This document shows, piece by piece, positions 25,424 to 35,060 of a stretch of 64,000 bases of DNA. The stretch is from contig NZ_CP118963.1 of NCBI RefSeq assembly GCF_029024105.1, positions 1,984,001 to 2,048,000 of the forward strand, read 5' to 3'. How positions within the stretch are numbered: position 1 is the stretch's first letter; each line of letters begins with the position of its first letter. The position numbers were made by a program, and so were the translations under genes. Below the pieces are notes generated by a model. It was given only the letters and a program-made list of their open reading frames with translations, ran no database searches and was not told the origin of the DNA. Origin of the DNA: Acinetobacter lwoffii. Lineage in GTDB: Bacteria > Pseudomonadota > Gammaproteobacteria > Pseudomonadales > Moraxellaceae.

Positions 25424-28051
25424 GTGACCCAGAGACTCGATCAAATTAATTCTTCTATTGCCAGCAACACCAGCACAACTCCACAAAAAATCCGCTCAGA
25501 TTTACTTATCTCTGCATTTGAACAAAGCGAAATTAAAAATACTCTGGACCATACCCGGTTAACATCCACCCAGCTGACGCACATTCCAAACTTAGAAAAA
25601 ATTCCTGCGTCAACCAAACGGATCAAGCCCCTGAATAACTTTTTGGGCCAAGATCGCGCACGCGCCTCAGTTGAGGCCGGGATTGCCCTGCCTTATTCCG
25701 GCTATAACATTTTTGCTGTCGGTACCGCAGGTCTCGGAAAACGCACCATGGTGAAGCGTTTGCTGCAACAGCACGCCAAAACTATGGAAACCCCGAATGA
25801 CTGGGTGTACGTCAATAACTTTCAGAACCAGCGTCAGCCGATTGCGCTAGAACTGCCCCCGGGTCAAGGTCCAAAATTCCAAGCCATGTTGAATCAAAGC
25901 TGGCAAACGATTCTAAAACAGCTTGAGCGCCGTTTTACTGCAGAAACCTATCACAACCGCATTGAAATGATTCGCCAGGAAACCGGTGATGAACAGCAGC
26001 AGGCGCTCATCGAACTGACCAAAGAAGGCGCAGAACTGGATCTGAAGCTGATCTCGCGACATGATGAGCACTGTTTTGTCCCTGTGCATCTGATTGATGA
26101 CAAATTGCAGGAAATGTCTCAGGAAGATCTGAATGCCTTAAGCAATAAAGATCGTGCTGAACTGGCGTCCAACATGCGCTATATGGACAAGAAACTGGAA
26201 CGTCTGGGTTTGCACCTGGGTGATCTGGAAGATGATGCACGTGATCGCGTACAGATCCTGAACCGCGATATCGCCAAGCAGGTGGTCTTACCGCGAGTCG
26301 AACAGATTCTGGCAAAATTCAAACATGTGGAAGGTCTGGAACATTACCTGAAATATTATGCCGAAGACATTATCAACAATGTCGAAATTGTGCTGGAACA
26401 GGAAGAAGACGATTTCACTCCGGCACTGTTCAGTCGCGTTCCAGCACGTTATCAGGCCAATGTGATTATTACCCATAAGCCGAACAGTGGCGCACCGGTA
26501 ATCTTTGAAGATTTTCCAACGCATTACAATTTATTGGGGCATGTGGAACAACTGACCCAAAATGGTACGATTACCACGGACTTTACTTTGATTCGTCCAG
26601 GTACCTTGCACAAGGCTAACGGTGGCTTCCTGATGCTGGAAGCGGAACAATTGCTGGAACAGCCGTATGCATGGCAAGGCTTGAAGCGCGCGCTTAAATC
26701 GGGGCATTTAAAACTTTCCTCGCTCGAGCATATGATCACGCTGACCGGCAGCATTTCAATCGAACCTGCTTCAATTCCTCTGAATATCAAGGTGATCTTG
26801 CTGGCTGAGCCTGAGATCTATTATGAAATTTTAGAGCTTGAACCAGAGCTGGGCAGCATCTTTAAAATCCGTGCTGATTTTACCGATACATTACAACGTA
26901 ATGACGATAACGAGCAGGCTTATATGCAGCTGATTGCCGACTATGTGCAATCCGATAAATTACTGCCTTTTGACCGTTCCGCTTTGGCGGCATTGCTCAC
27001 AGATTCCAGTCGTCAGGCCGAAGATCAAAGTTCATTGTCATTACATGCCCTGACGCTGGGCGATCTGATCCGTGAAGCACATCATCATGCCTTCCAGGCC
27101 GGTGACAAGATGGTTTCAGAAAAACATATCAATACCGCACTGGATCACCGTAAATATCGTCTTGGCTATTTACGTGAACTGTACTGGCAGGATCTGACCC
27201 GTGGTACCCAACTGATCGAAACCCGTGGTCATCGTCTGGGCCAAATCAATGCCCTGTCCGTCATTCACTATGCTGATGTTGAGTTTGGTCTGCCTTCACG
27301 TCTGACTGCTTCGGTTTACCAAGGTGGCGGTGATATTCTGGATATCGAACGCAGTGTCGAACTCGGTGGCTCTTTGCATGCCAAGGGCGTGTTGCTGATG
27401 TCGTCTTTCCTGAAAGCACATTTTGGCCGTGAACAGACCTTGCACTTCTCTGCTGCGCTAGCGTTCGAACAAAGTTATGGTCAGGTCGATGGTGACAGCG
27501 CCACAGTCGCGGAGCTTTCTGCCCTGTTATCTGCTATCAGCCAGTTACCGATTGATCAGTCCTGGGCCATTACCGGTTCCATGAACCAGCTGGGACAAGT
27601 ACAACCGGTAGGTGGTGTGAATGCCAAAATTGAAGGTTTTTTTGATGCTTGCAAGTTACAAGGTCTGACAGGAAAACAAGGTGTAATTATCCCACGTCAA
27701 AATATGCAACATCTGATGCTGCGTAAAGATGTCACCATTGCTGTGGAAGAAGGTCAGTTCCATATTCACGCGATTGATACCATTGATCAGGCGCTGGAAA
27801 TCCTGATGGCACGTCCTGTCGGCACCTTGGATAAAAAAGGTCGCTATAGCAAAAATTCAATCTATGCCGCAGTAATGGCACAGCTGGATTATTGGCAAGC
27901 GATTGAAGATGGTGCCGAACTGGTCGAAGTGCCGAAGAAAAAGAAAAAGAAGAAGAAAAAAAAAGACAAGAAGCAAATCGTCGAGCCACAAACTGAAGTT
28001 GAAGCTGATGCTTCGACAGTTGAAAAGCCGGATGCAGCGACAGAGGATTAA
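25424..28051 (+). CDS. Lon-like ATP-dependent protease (YcbZ/LonH type)
   Basis: 875 residues from a GTG start. The Walker A-like GTAGLGKR is at 100-107. A long helical insert (about 180-330) is followed by the remaining AAA part. The C-terminal S16 protease domain carries the dyad Ser692 (DGDSATVAELSALL) and Lys735 (GGVNAKIEGFF). Family members (E. coli YcbZ) are Lon-related proteases of unsettled substrate. The tail is unusual: ten consecutive lysines at about 840-849, then an acidic stretch to the end, absent from E. coli YcbZ. The ribosome site is weak, but no better start is visible. Confidence 0.9.
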   Translation: MTQRLDQINSSIASNTSTTPQKIRSDLLISAFEQSEIKNTLDHTRLTSTQLTHIPNLEKIPASTKRIKPLNNFLGQDRARASVEAGIALPYSGYNIFAVGTAGLGKRTMVKRLLQQHAKTMETPNDWVYVNNFQNQRQPIALELPPGQGPKFQAMLNQSWQTILKQLERRFTAETYHNRIEMIRQETGDEQQQALIELTKEGAELDLKLISRHDEHCFVPVHLIDDKLQEMSQEDLNALSNKDRAELASNMRYMDKKLERLGLHLGDLEDDARDRVQILNRDIAKQVVLPRVEQILAKFKHVEGLEHYLKYYAEDIINNVEIVLEQEEDDFTPALFSRVPARYQANVIITHKPNSGAPVIFEDFPTHYNLLGHVEQLTQNGTITTDFTLIRPGTLHKANGGFLMLEAEQLLEQPYAWQGLKRALKSGHLKLSSLEHMITLTGSISIEPASIPLNIKVILLAEPEIYYEILELEPELGSIFKIRADFTDTLQRNDDNEQAYMQLIADYVQSDKLLPFDRSALAALLTDSSRQAEDQSSLSLHALTLGDLIREAHHHAFQAGDKMVSEKHINTALDHRKYRLGYLRELYWQDLTRGTQLIETRGHRLGQINALSVIHYADVEFGLPSRLTASVYQGGGDILDIERSVELGGSLHAKGVLLMSSFLKAHFGREQTLHFSAALAFEQSYGQVDGDSATVAELSALLSAISQLPIDQSWAITGSMNQLGQVQPVGGVNAKIEGFFDACKLQGLTGKQGVIIPRQNMQHLMLRKDVTIAVEEGQFHIHAIDTIDQALEILMARPVGTLDKKGRYSKNSIYAAVMAQLDYWQAIEDGAELVEVPKKKKKKKKKKDKKQIVEPQTEVEADASTVEKPDAATED

Positions 28052-28081
28052 CTCTGACCTTGCTCCAGATAAAATAGAGAT

Positions 28082-28112
28082 AAAAAAAGCGCTTCTCAAT
28101 GAAGCGCTTTTT
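28082..28112. terminator. Bidirectional terminator between the Lon-like gene and grxD
   Basis: AAAGCGCTTC-TCAAT-GAAGCGCTTT with A- and T-runs on both sides, between convergent genes. Confidence 0.9.
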
Positions 28113-28139
28113 CACATCTGAACTTAATTTAATACAAAA

Positions 28140-28481
28140 TTAAGCATCAGCTGCCGGGCTGTACTGTTCAACTAAAGGCTTTAATTCACCTTTTTGGAAC
28201 ATGTCGAGCATGATATCACTACCACCGATCAACTCACCATTGATCCAAAGCTGTGGAAATGTCGGCCAGTTGGCGATTTGTGGTAACATCGCGCGAATGT
28301 CCTGGTTTTCCAGAATGTTTACATAAGCAAACGGACGACCAATTTGACTGAGTGCTTCTACTGCACGTGCAGAAAAACCACATTGTGGAAATTGCGGTGT
28401 GCCTTTCATGTAAAGAAGTACTGCGTGTTTTGCAATTTGGTCACGAATTAACGCTTCGGTATCGCGTGCTTGTTCAGTCAT
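28140..28481 (-). CDS. grxD: Monothiol glutaredoxin Grx4
   Basis: 113 residues with the CGFS active site at 34-37, preceded by the glutathione-site KGTP (26-29) and followed by WPTFPQLWINGELIGGSDI. CGFS glutaredoxins bind a bridging [2Fe-2S] cluster with glutathione and take part in iron-sulfur transfer, often with BolA. A single gene convergent with the Lon-like protease gene. Confidence 0.96.
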   Translation of the reverse strand: MTEQARDTEALIRDQIAKHAVLLYMKGTPQFPQCGFSARAVEALSQIGRPFAYVNILENQDIRAMLPQIANWPTFPQLWINGELIGGSDIMLDMFQKGELKPLVEQYSPAADA

Positions 28482-28641
28482 TGATAAATCCTCAACTCAT
28501 CTGTCTCGCATTATACCCAAATCCAGGCAAAACAGTATGTCTAAAGCAATAATTCCAATTTTATTTACAATTACCCTTTAAATCTGAGCGGGTTTTTGCT
28601 TATATAAGTTTTTCTTTCCACCTAACAGTTAAGAGTTAGTC

Positions 28642-29853
28642 ATGAATAATATTACCCTCGCACCGGTACAAACTGATCAACCGTCTCATTTGATGCCTGT
28701 TTTTGGCCGTCAACCGATCAGCTTTGTCCGAGGACGAGGTGCATATCTTTATACCGAAGATGGTACAGAGTATTTAGATGCATTAACCGGAATTGCGGTA
28801 TGCGGTTTGGGCCATGCGCATCCAGTCATTGCCGAAGCGATTGCTGAACAGGCAGCGACCCTGATTCATACCAGCAACCTGTTTGAAGTGCCTTGGCAAA
28901 CCGCTGCCGCACAGAAACTGGCTGAAGTTGCAGGTATGGAAGAAGTATTTTTCTCCAACAGTGGCGCAGAATCAAATGAAGGTGCAATCAAAATTGCACG
29001 TAAATTTGGTCATATGCAAGGCATTGCATCGCCTAAAATCATTGTTGCCGACCAGTCTTTCCATGGTCGTACCATGGCCACCTTATCTGCTACAGGCAAT
29101 AAAAAAGTGCAGGAAGGCTTTGGCCCACTGGTTGAAGGTTTTGTCCGTGTACCTTTTGGTGATATCGAAGCGATTGAAGAAGCGGCAATCAATCACCCGG
29201 ATATCGTAGCGATTTTGGTTGAGCCTATTCAGGGTGAAGGCGGTGTCAATACCGCACCTCAAGGTTTCAGCTATTTAGAAGAAATTCGCCAAATCTGCAA
29301 CCAGCATAACTGGCTGATGATGCTGGACGAAGTGCAAACTGGTAATGGCCGTACCGGTAAATACTTTGCTTATCAGCACACCAATATTATTCCGGATGTA
29401 CTGACCACAGCCAAAGGCTTAGGAAATGGCTTCCCGATTGGTGCAGTCATGACCCAAGGTCGTGGCGTCGGTGTATTAACTGCTGGAAATCACGGTTCTA
29501 CCTATAGCGGTACAGCACTGGGTTCGCGTGTGGTCTATACCATTCTCGATATTATGCGAAAAGAAAATATCGTCGCGAATGCGGCTGAAAAAGGTGCTTA
29601 TATCGTTGACCAGCTACGCAACAAACTGGCAGATCAAAATGTCATCGTACGTGGTTTCGGTCTGATGATCGGGATTGAATTACCAAAAGAATGTGGTGAT
29701 CTGGTTGCGATTGCACGCAATGAATACAAGATGATTATCAATGTCACTGCAGGCAATGTCGTTCGTCTGTTGCCTACCCTGAATATTACCCAGGAGCAGG
29801 CAGACCAGTTGATCGAACGTCTGGTAAAAATGATCAAAGCTTATTTGGCATAA
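28642..29853 (+). CDS. argD: Acetylornithine aminotransferase family (ArgD)
   Basis: A 403-residue class III PLP aminotransferase. Landmarks: SNSGAESNEGAIKIAR (substrate/phosphate region, about 106-121), FHGRTMATLSATG, LDEVQTGNGRTGK (PLP Asp, about 229-241) and TTAKGLGNGFPIGA (Schiff-base Lys). Length and the start PVFGRQPISFVRGRGAYLYTEDG match ArgD, which makes N-acetylornithine in arginine synthesis; some members also act on succinylornithine or succinyl-DAP. Monocistronic, ended by a strong shared terminator. Confidence 0.88.
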   Translation: MNNITLAPVQTDQPSHLMPVFGRQPISFVRGRGAYLYTEDGTEYLDALTGIAVCGLGHAHPVIAEAIAEQAATLIHTSNLFEVPWQTAAAQKLAEVAGMEEVFFSNSGAESNEGAIKIARKFGHMQGIASPKIIVADQSFHGRTMATLSATGNKKVQEGFGPLVEGFVRVPFGDIEAIEEAAINHPDIVAILVEPIQGEGGVNTAPQGFSYLEEIRQICNQHNWLMMLDEVQTGNGRTGKYFAYQHTNIIPDVLTTAKGLGNGFPIGAVMTQGRGVGVLTAGNHGSTYSGTALGSRVVYTILDIMRKENIVANAAEKGAYIVDQLRNKLADQNVIVRGFGLMIGIELPKECGDLVAIARNEYKMIINVTAGNVVRLLPTLNITQEQADQLIERLVKMIKAYLA

Positions 29854-29871
29854 AGCCCTAGCCTAAAAATT

Positions 29872-29899
29872 AAAAAAGCCGCTCTAAAGCGGCTTTTTT
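29872..29899. terminator. Bidirectional terminator between argD and the LysR gene
   Basis: AAAAAAGCCGCT-CTAA-AGCGGCTTTTTT perfect stem between convergent genes. Confidence 0.92.
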
Positions 29900-29912
29900 A
29901 TTATTCTGTACT

Positions 29913-30842
29913 CTATGATGCGTTTTGTAACATACGTCCGCCAGAGATCTGGCTAAAATATTGTTTCAGGGTATCAAGACAACGAAGAATTTTTGTCGGT
30001 TGTTGTTCACGTTTCGGAATAACCGCATACAGTGTAATCGATGGCAGTCTCCATTCAGGCAGAACTTCAACTAAAGTACCGTTAAGCAAATCCTTTTTAG
30101 CATCAAGATATAAAACCTTGGCAATCCCATTACCCTGCAAGCACATCGATTTTGCAACCAAACCGTTATTGGTACTGAAACGGGATTTCAGTTCAAACTC
30201 GGCTTTTTCTGCAGTATTCACATGTTGGAAATGATAATACTGATGGTTTTTAAGATGCGTTAAAGGCAAGACCTCATGATTTTTAAGATCATCAGGTTTC
30301 GAAATAATGGTGCTTTGATTAATATAACTCGGTGTCGCCACCAGAATTTGCTCAATCTGCATCAATGGCACAACCTGAAGATTATGCTCATCATTTTTCT
30401 GTTCAAATCTTAGGGCGATATCAACCCGCCCATCCAACAAATCAACCTCATGATTGTTTGTTTCTAAATGTACTGCCAAGCCGCGATGTGCAGCTATCCA
30501 ATGAGAAAGTGCAGGAATCACATGATTCGCGCATAATTCTGGCAAAGAAACGATACGCAGCTCACCCACGAGATCATCACGTAACTCATTGATCCGGACT
30601 TTACCGCGCTCAGCAGCAGATAACATTTCTTGACAGCTATGGAAAAAAGCTTGTCCCGCTTCGGTCAGACTTAATTTTCTCGTCGAACGATTTAGAAGTA
30701 CGACTTCCATATCGTGTTCTAACGAGCGAATTTGTTGACTGACGGCGCTGGTCGTAATCCCTAATTCACGGGCAGCACCGCTAAACGAGTTCTTCTCCAC
30801 AACGCAAGCAAAGACACCCATTGCTCGAAGTTGATCTAACAT
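29913..30842 (-). CDS. LysR-type transcriptional regulator
   Basis: 309 residues from ATG 30842, which has AGAGGG at good spacing (open frame to 30890). The N-terminal winged helix is clear: FSGAARELGITTSAVSQQIR (about 20-39) then SLEHDMEVVLLNRSTRKLSLTEAG. The C-terminal substrate-binding domain belongs to the CrgA/AaeR-like group. No divergent partner lies next to it: argD is convergent and nlpD points the same way upstream. Target and effector are unknown. Confidence 0.92.
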   Translation of the reverse strand: MLDQLRAMGVFACVVEKNSFSGAARELGITTSAVSQQIRSLEHDMEVVLLNRSTRKLSLTEAGQAFFHSCQEMLSAAERGKVRINELRDDLVGELRIVSLPELCANHVIPALSHWIAAHRGLAVHLETNNHEVDLLDGRVDIALRFEQKNDEHNLQVVPLMQIEQILVATPSYINQSTIISKPDDLKNHEVLPLTHLKNHQYYHFQHVNTAEKAEFELKSRFSTNNGLVAKSMCLQGNGIAKVLYLDAKKDLLNGTLVEVLPEWRLPSITLYAVIPKREQQPTKILRCLDTLKQYFSQISGGRMLQNAS

Positions 30843-30933
30843 AAATTTCCCTCTAAACTTATGAGGTGCTTCATCATTTGATAAAAGCAACTTATTGTAT
30901 TATACGGCGAAATTTACACTTTGCATTATTTAT

Positions 30934-31764
30934 TTAATTGTTTGGTAAAACTGCAGTAGGATTAATAGGTTTGCCGTCTAAGCGCACCTGAAACTCAAGC
31001 ATGGTACGGTTTGTACCAGTTGATCCCATTTCTGCAATTTTTTGACCAGCCGTTACATTTTGGCCACTTTTCACATTCAATTTACTGTTATGTGCATAAG
31101 CGGTGATATAGCCATTGATATGCTTTACCAACACCAGATTGCCATATTCTTTCAGGCCATCAGCGGCATACACCACCTGCCCGTCTGCTGCTGCAAATAC
31201 CGGATCACCGACATTGCCACTATAGCGGGTGCCCTTGATATTAGAAGCTAAATTGTATTGCTGAAGAATCGCGCCATTCGATGGTTTTACCCAACGTAGA
31301 CCTGCTGCAGTAGATACTGGCGTTACAGGTGCAGATGTACTGACGCGTGGTGTGGTTTGTACTGTCGTTGCTGGTGTCACCGGTGCCGGTGTAGGCACTG
31401 CAATTGTTTGACGCTGGATTGGCGCTGCCTGAGTCACTGCTTGGGTGCTGGTGCTACGGCGCGTAGTATGGGTTTTCAGGCGGATCGATTGTCCGACATA
31501 AATCCGGTACGGCGCACTGATATCATTCATCTCTGCGACACTGATATAGTTCAGTCCATAACGTGCTGCAATCCCACTCAATGTATCTCCTGAACGCACC
31601 GTATAGAAATCAGGAGCTGTTGCATAACGCGTTGCATTATTCACCTGGGGTTTGGTGGCACAACCGGTAATTACTCCTGTAGAAATAACAACGGTCGATA
31701 AAACGAGGGTTTTAATCAGGGTTGTAGGCGAAGCTACGACACATTTCGGTAACACCAAGAACAT
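30934..31764 (-). CDS. nlpD: NlpD-like lipoprotein, LysM plus degenerate LytM
   Basis: 276 residues from ATG 31764 (AGAGGA upstream). Signal sequence with lipobox VITGC, then LysM (YTVRSGDTLSGIAARYGL, about 52-95), a Thr/Pro/Ala-rich linker and a C-terminal M23/LytM domain (about 160-276). The catalytic zinc residues are not conserved (AYAHNSKL kept, but LEFQVR instead of LHFEIR, and no first His/Asp), as in NlpD and EnvC, which activate amidases rather than cut peptidoglycan. It follows surE, the usual surE-nlpD order, without pcm between. Confidence 0.9.
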   Translation of the reverse strand: MFLVLPKCVVASPTTLIKTLVLSTVVISTGVITGCATKPQVNNATRYATAPDFYTVRSGDTLSGIAARYGLNYISVAEMNDISAPYRIYVGQSIRLKTHTTRRSTSTQAVTQAAPIQRQTIAVPTPAPVTPATTVQTTPRVSTSAPVTPVSTAAGLRWVKPSNGAILQQYNLASNIKGTRYSGNVGDPVFAAADGQVVYAADGLKEYGNLVLVKHINGYITAYAHNSKLNVKSGQNVTAGQKIAEMGSTGTNRTMLEFQVRLDGKPINPTAVLPNN

Positions 31765-31858
31765 TATCTTCCTCTCTAATGCTATACGGTTGCAAAATTC
31801 CGTTAAGATTAGCAAAGTTTTACGGCAATATACTTGCAATCGCGAGTTTTTCACAAAG

Positions 31859-32647
31859 TTATAACACTAAGGACGCATTTTCTGCCAATTGTGTTTGTAA
31901 ATTCCGCAGACTCTCATAATTGGTAGCATCCATCTGAATCGGGGTAATACTGACATAGCCATTGGCGACCGCAGAGAAGTCCGAATCAATTTCGTTAAAT
32001 CCTGGCTTAGGGTCTGCGACTGCTTCTCCTGAGAGTCCAATCCAGAATACCTGACGACCACGCGGATCTATATGACTCGTCACCGGTTTAGACTGACGGC
32101 GGCGACTTTGATATGTCACTTTTTCACCCTGCAATTCAGTTACATCTGGAATATTGATATTAAAAATATGTCGCTCAGGCAGAACAGGCAAACCACGAGC
32201 AATAAAATCATGCACCCATTCGGCGGCCAACTGATAATCCTGAGGCTGCTGATAGCCACGTACATTCGGCCCACTCAGTGATACGGCAATCGCAGGATGT
32301 TTAGTTAAACGACCTTCAAAGGCCGCCCCGACTGTACCGGAATACAAGATATCATCTCCCAGATTTGCGCCGCTATTTATCCCGCTAACCACCAGGTCAA
32401 ATTCAAAATCAAATAGCCCGTTCATAGCCAAGTAAACGCAATCTGCCGGCGTCCCATTAACCGCCCAGACATCAGGAGAAATCTGGATTGGGCGTAAAGG
32501 GCGGTCCAAAGTTAAGGCACTAGAAAAGCCACTGCGTTCACTTTCCGGTGCCACAATCACCACTCGCCCCAAAGGCTTTAGCGCTTGCGCCAAAGCCTGA
32601 ATACCGGGTGCAAACACCCCATCATCATTTGAAACTAAAATATTCAC
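31859..32647 (-). CDS. surE: 5'/3'-nucleotidase SurE
   Basis: 262 residues beginning MNILVSNDDG, with the metal-binding Asp8-Asp9; SGINSGANLGDDILYSGTVGAA (about 87-108) holds the rest of the active site. It hydrolyses nucleoside monophosphates and short polyphosphate under stress. It heads the surE-nlpD unit. Confidence 0.95.
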   Translation of the reverse strand: MNILVSNDDGVFAPGIQALAQALKPLGRVVIVAPESERSGFSSALTLDRPLRPIQISPDVWAVNGTPADCVYLAMNGLFDFEFDLVVSGINSGANLGDDILYSGTVGAAFEGRLTKHPAIAVSLSGPNVRGYQQPQDYQLAAEWVHDFIARGLPVLPERHIFNINIPDVTELQGEKVTYQSRRRQSKPVTSHIDPRGRQVFWIGLSGEAVADPKPGFNEIDSDFSAVANGYVSITPIQMDATNYESLRNLQTQLAENASLVL

Positions 32648-32758
32648 TAAAAAATCTCGTTACGCTAAAAAATGACTGACTAGGACATTTCATTGTATTA
32701 GTGCAGGAATTATATATATTTATTGCTCGACATCCATCTTTATAATATGTGGCTCAAG

Positions 32759-33130
32759 ATGATTAAAAAATTCTCTTTATTTAGCGCTCTCACTTTAAGC
32801 TTGGCAGCATTTATTTCCCCTTCAGTTATGGCAAACGATCTGACTGTTGAAGAAAACAATACCATTGTAAAAGAAGATATTGCATCAGCACAGGTTATGG
32901 CTGAAGTTTGCCCGGCAATCATTGGTCAAAATCCAAAATTTAACAGCACCGTTGAACAATTGATCCAGTCTTATCTTGCAGACTACTCAGATAAAGGCAT
33001 GAGCTATCAAAAGCTACAGGCAGACAGTGAATATAAATCTTTACTTGAAGAAGCACGTCAGGGTGCAAAGCAAACCAGCTCAGACGAGCAGAAAACTGTC
33101 TGTGAAGAAATGCTAAACTACCAAGGCTAA
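32759..33130 (+). CDS. Small secreted protein, paralogue 1
   Basis: 123 residues from ATG 32759 (MIKKFSLFSALTLSLAA). The signal peptide probably ends at SVMA-ND. The mature part has one cysteine in AEVCPAII (51) and a second at eight residues from the C-terminus. The same pattern and spacing recur in the next gene (33292-33672), so the two are tandem paralogues. I believe this is the family annotated as MCR_0457 in Acinetobacter and Moraxella; function unknown. The two cysteines could form a disulfide in the periplasm. Confidence 0.75.
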   Translation: MIKKFSLFSALTLSLAAFISPSVMANDLTVEENNTIVKEDIASAQVMAEVCPAIIGQNPKFNSTVEQLIQSYLADYSDKGMSYQKLQADSEYKSLLEEARQGAKQTSSDEQKTVCEEMLNYQG

Positions 33131-33148
33131 GCCAGCTAAATTTTCAAA

Positions 33149-33176
33149 TAAGACGGTGTAAACATCGTCTTATTTT
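33149..33176 (+). terminator. Intrinsic terminator between the two secreted paralogues
   Basis: TAAGACGGTG-TAAA-CATCGTCTTA with one G-U pair, then TTTT. Confidence 0.8.
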
Positions 33177-33291
33177 CTCTTACAGATTTATTCATAATTC
33201 TACAGCTTCGCTACATTTTCCCACTTTTCAATTTCAAAAATAAGTTTAAGCTAGGCAAATTATTGTTCTAAATCTTCTTTTTGAGTTTTCA

Positions 33292-33672
33292 ATGAAAAAT
33301 CCAATATTCCAAGCTTTAACATTCTGCGCAATTTCTGCCGCCACTCTTTTGGGAACTTCTGCATTTGCAGCCGATGAAAACATTAATGTTACCCCAACTC
33401 AGCAAGTGACCAAACAGGAACTGGCAGCCATTTATGTTCTTTCAGAAATCTGTCCAAGCATGGTCAAAGACAAGTCACAGTTTAATCAGGGTTATACCAA
33501 GCTGGTGACTGAGTATATGCCGGGCCAGCGTAATCCGGTTGAAAGCTTAAACCAGATGGCTAAACAGAACGATTTCCGCAATATTCTGTCCGAAGCACAA
33601 TCGGATGCCAAGAAAGCCGGCAAGAAAAAAAATCAGGTGATTTGTAATGAATTAACCACCTATAACAATTAA
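33292..33672 (+). CDS. Small secreted protein, paralogue 2
   Basis: 126 residues with a signal peptide cleaved near SAFA-AD. It matches the preceding gene in layout: a helix ending YVLSEICPSM (Cys54), a central KL...YMP segment, SLNQMAKQNDFRNILSEAQ, and a second cysteine eight residues from the end (VICNELTTYNN). Separate transcript, since a terminator lies between the pair. Function unknown. Confidence 0.75.
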   Translation: MKNPIFQALTFCAISAATLLGTSAFAADENINVTPTQQVTKQELAAIYVLSEICPSMVKDKSQFNQGYTKLVTEYMPGQRNPVESLNQMAKQNDFRNILSEAQSDAKKAGKKKNQVICNELTTYNN

Positions 33673-33734
33673 GCTGCTTTTCTGCCGATAACTTACAATA
33701 CTTTTGAAATAAGACCGGGTTTCCCATAGAAGTC

Positions 33735-33763
33735 AGCCTAGCTTTGTCCTAAAATGCTAGGCT
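33735..33763. repeat. 8-bp perfect inverted repeat upstream of dacC
   Basis: AGCCTAGC and GCTAGGCT separated by 13 bases, 38 bases before the dacC start, with no T-run. It could be the end of the preceding transcript or an operator. Confidence 0.35.
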
Positions 33764-33800
33764 CTTCGTGCTTACATCAAGATATAGGAACCCACTAGAA

Positions 33801-34949
33801 ATGACCCAAAAAACTGCCCTTGCTGCATTATTATTAGTTCCTAGTTTTAGCTTTGCAGCAACTGTCCTATCTGCACCACCAGAATTGAATAATAAATCCT
33901 ATGTGCTAATGGACTACGAGACAGGGCAACTTCTCGCTTCAAAAAATGAAAATGAAAAATTAGCCCCTGCTTCAATGACCAAGATGATGACCAGCTACAT
34001 CATCGAACAAAAACTATTGAGCGGTGAACTCACTGAAGATGAACAAGTGCGCATGAACGAGTCAGCATGGTGTCGCGGCAGTAGCGCGGAATCATGTATG
34101 TATGTACCTTTAAATGGTACGGCAACTGCACTTGAAATGCTTCGCGGGATTATTATTCAATCAGGGAATGATGCATCGAAAGCCATGGCTGAACATATTG
34201 CAGGGAACGAGGGTACCTTTGCACATATGATGAACCAGGAAGCTAAACGTATTGGCATGACCAATACCAGCTTTATCAATTCAACCGGTATGCCAGCTGA
34301 AGGTCATTATTCAACTGCCAAAGATATGGCAACGCTGGCACAACACATCATTAAAGACAGTTCTAAGTATTATCCGATTTATGCGGAAAAAGAATTTACC
34401 TTTAATGGCATCAAGCAAGGTAACCGTAATGCCCTGCTATATACTGATCCGAGTGTAGATGGTTTAAAAACTGGCCACACTGATGAAGCTGGTTATTGTC
34501 TGACCACCTCATCAAAACGCGGTCCTACGCGTCTGATTTCAGTGATTTTTGGTGCACCAACCATGCAGGAACGTGCGACACAAACACGTGAATTGCTGGC
34601 TTGGGGTTATGCAAACTTCGAAACCAAAAATGTTCAACCTGCTAAACAGGTACTTGCCAAAGCCAAAGTCTGGTTTGGTAAGGAAGATGAAGTTCAGATC
34701 GGTCTTGCTGAAAACTTTAACGTGACCATGCCAAAAGGTCAGGCTAATGCGATTAAAACCCAGCTGGTAGTTCAACCTAAACTGACTGCACCTTTACAGC
34801 CTGGTCAGGTCGTAGGTAAATACGTAGCGACTCTGGATGGTAAAGTAATTTCAGAAAAACCATTGGTGGCTTTAAACGCGGTTGAAGAAGCTGGTTTCTT
34901 CGCACGTATGCTCGACCACATTAAACAGTTCTTCTCAAACTTGTTCTAA
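33801..34949 (+). CDS. dacC: D-alanyl-D-alanine carboxypeptidase (PBP5/6 type)
   Basis: 382 residues from ATG 33801 (the open frame begins at GTG 33768, but the signal peptide MTQKTALAALLLVPSFSFA starts here). Penicillin-binding motifs: SMTK (58-61), SGN (121-123), KTG (223-225). A C-terminal beta domain follows, then an amphipathic helix (FFARMLDHIKQFFSNLF) that anchors class C low-mass PBPs to the inner membrane. It trims pentapeptide stems of peptidoglycan. Monocistronic with a terminator. Confidence 0.95.
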   Translation: MTQKTALAALLLVPSFSFAATVLSAPPELNNKSYVLMDYETGQLLASKNENEKLAPASMTKMMTSYIIEQKLLSGELTEDEQVRMNESAWCRGSSAESCMYVPLNGTATALEMLRGIIIQSGNDASKAMAEHIAGNEGTFAHMMNQEAKRIGMTNTSFINSTGMPAEGHYSTAKDMATLAQHIIKDSSKYYPIYAEKEFTFNGIKQGNRNALLYTDPSVDGLKTGHTDEAGYCLTTSSKRGPTRLISVIFGAPTMQERATQTRELLAWGYANFETKNVQPAKQVLAKAKVWFGKEDEVQIGLAENFNVTMPKGQANAIKTQLVVQPKLTAPLQPGQVVGKYVATLDGKVISEKPLVALNAVEEAGFFARMLDHIKQFFSNLF

Positions 34950-34984
34950 GTTTAAATAAACTGTTTTAGTCCCGGACTAAGACC

Positions 34985-35016
34985 AAAGCACTCATTCAGA
35001 TGGGTGCTTTTTATTT
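34985..35016 (+). terminator. Intrinsic terminator of dacC
   Basis: AAAGCACTC-ATTCAGAT-GGGTGCTTT (one G-U pair) followed by TTATTTTA. Confidence 0.85.
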
Positions 35017-35060
35017 TATACTATGCACATGATCCTTAAACTTTTAATGAGCAGATCACC

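Noticed and set aside
26007..26524. Long minus-strand frames inside the Lon-like gene
   Set aside because: Antisense shadows of a well-supported plus-strand gene.
29872..29899. Short inverted repeats as possible transposon ends or CRISPR repeats
   Set aside because: These and similar stems are ordinary terminators between convergent genes. No regularly spaced repeat array occurs in the window.
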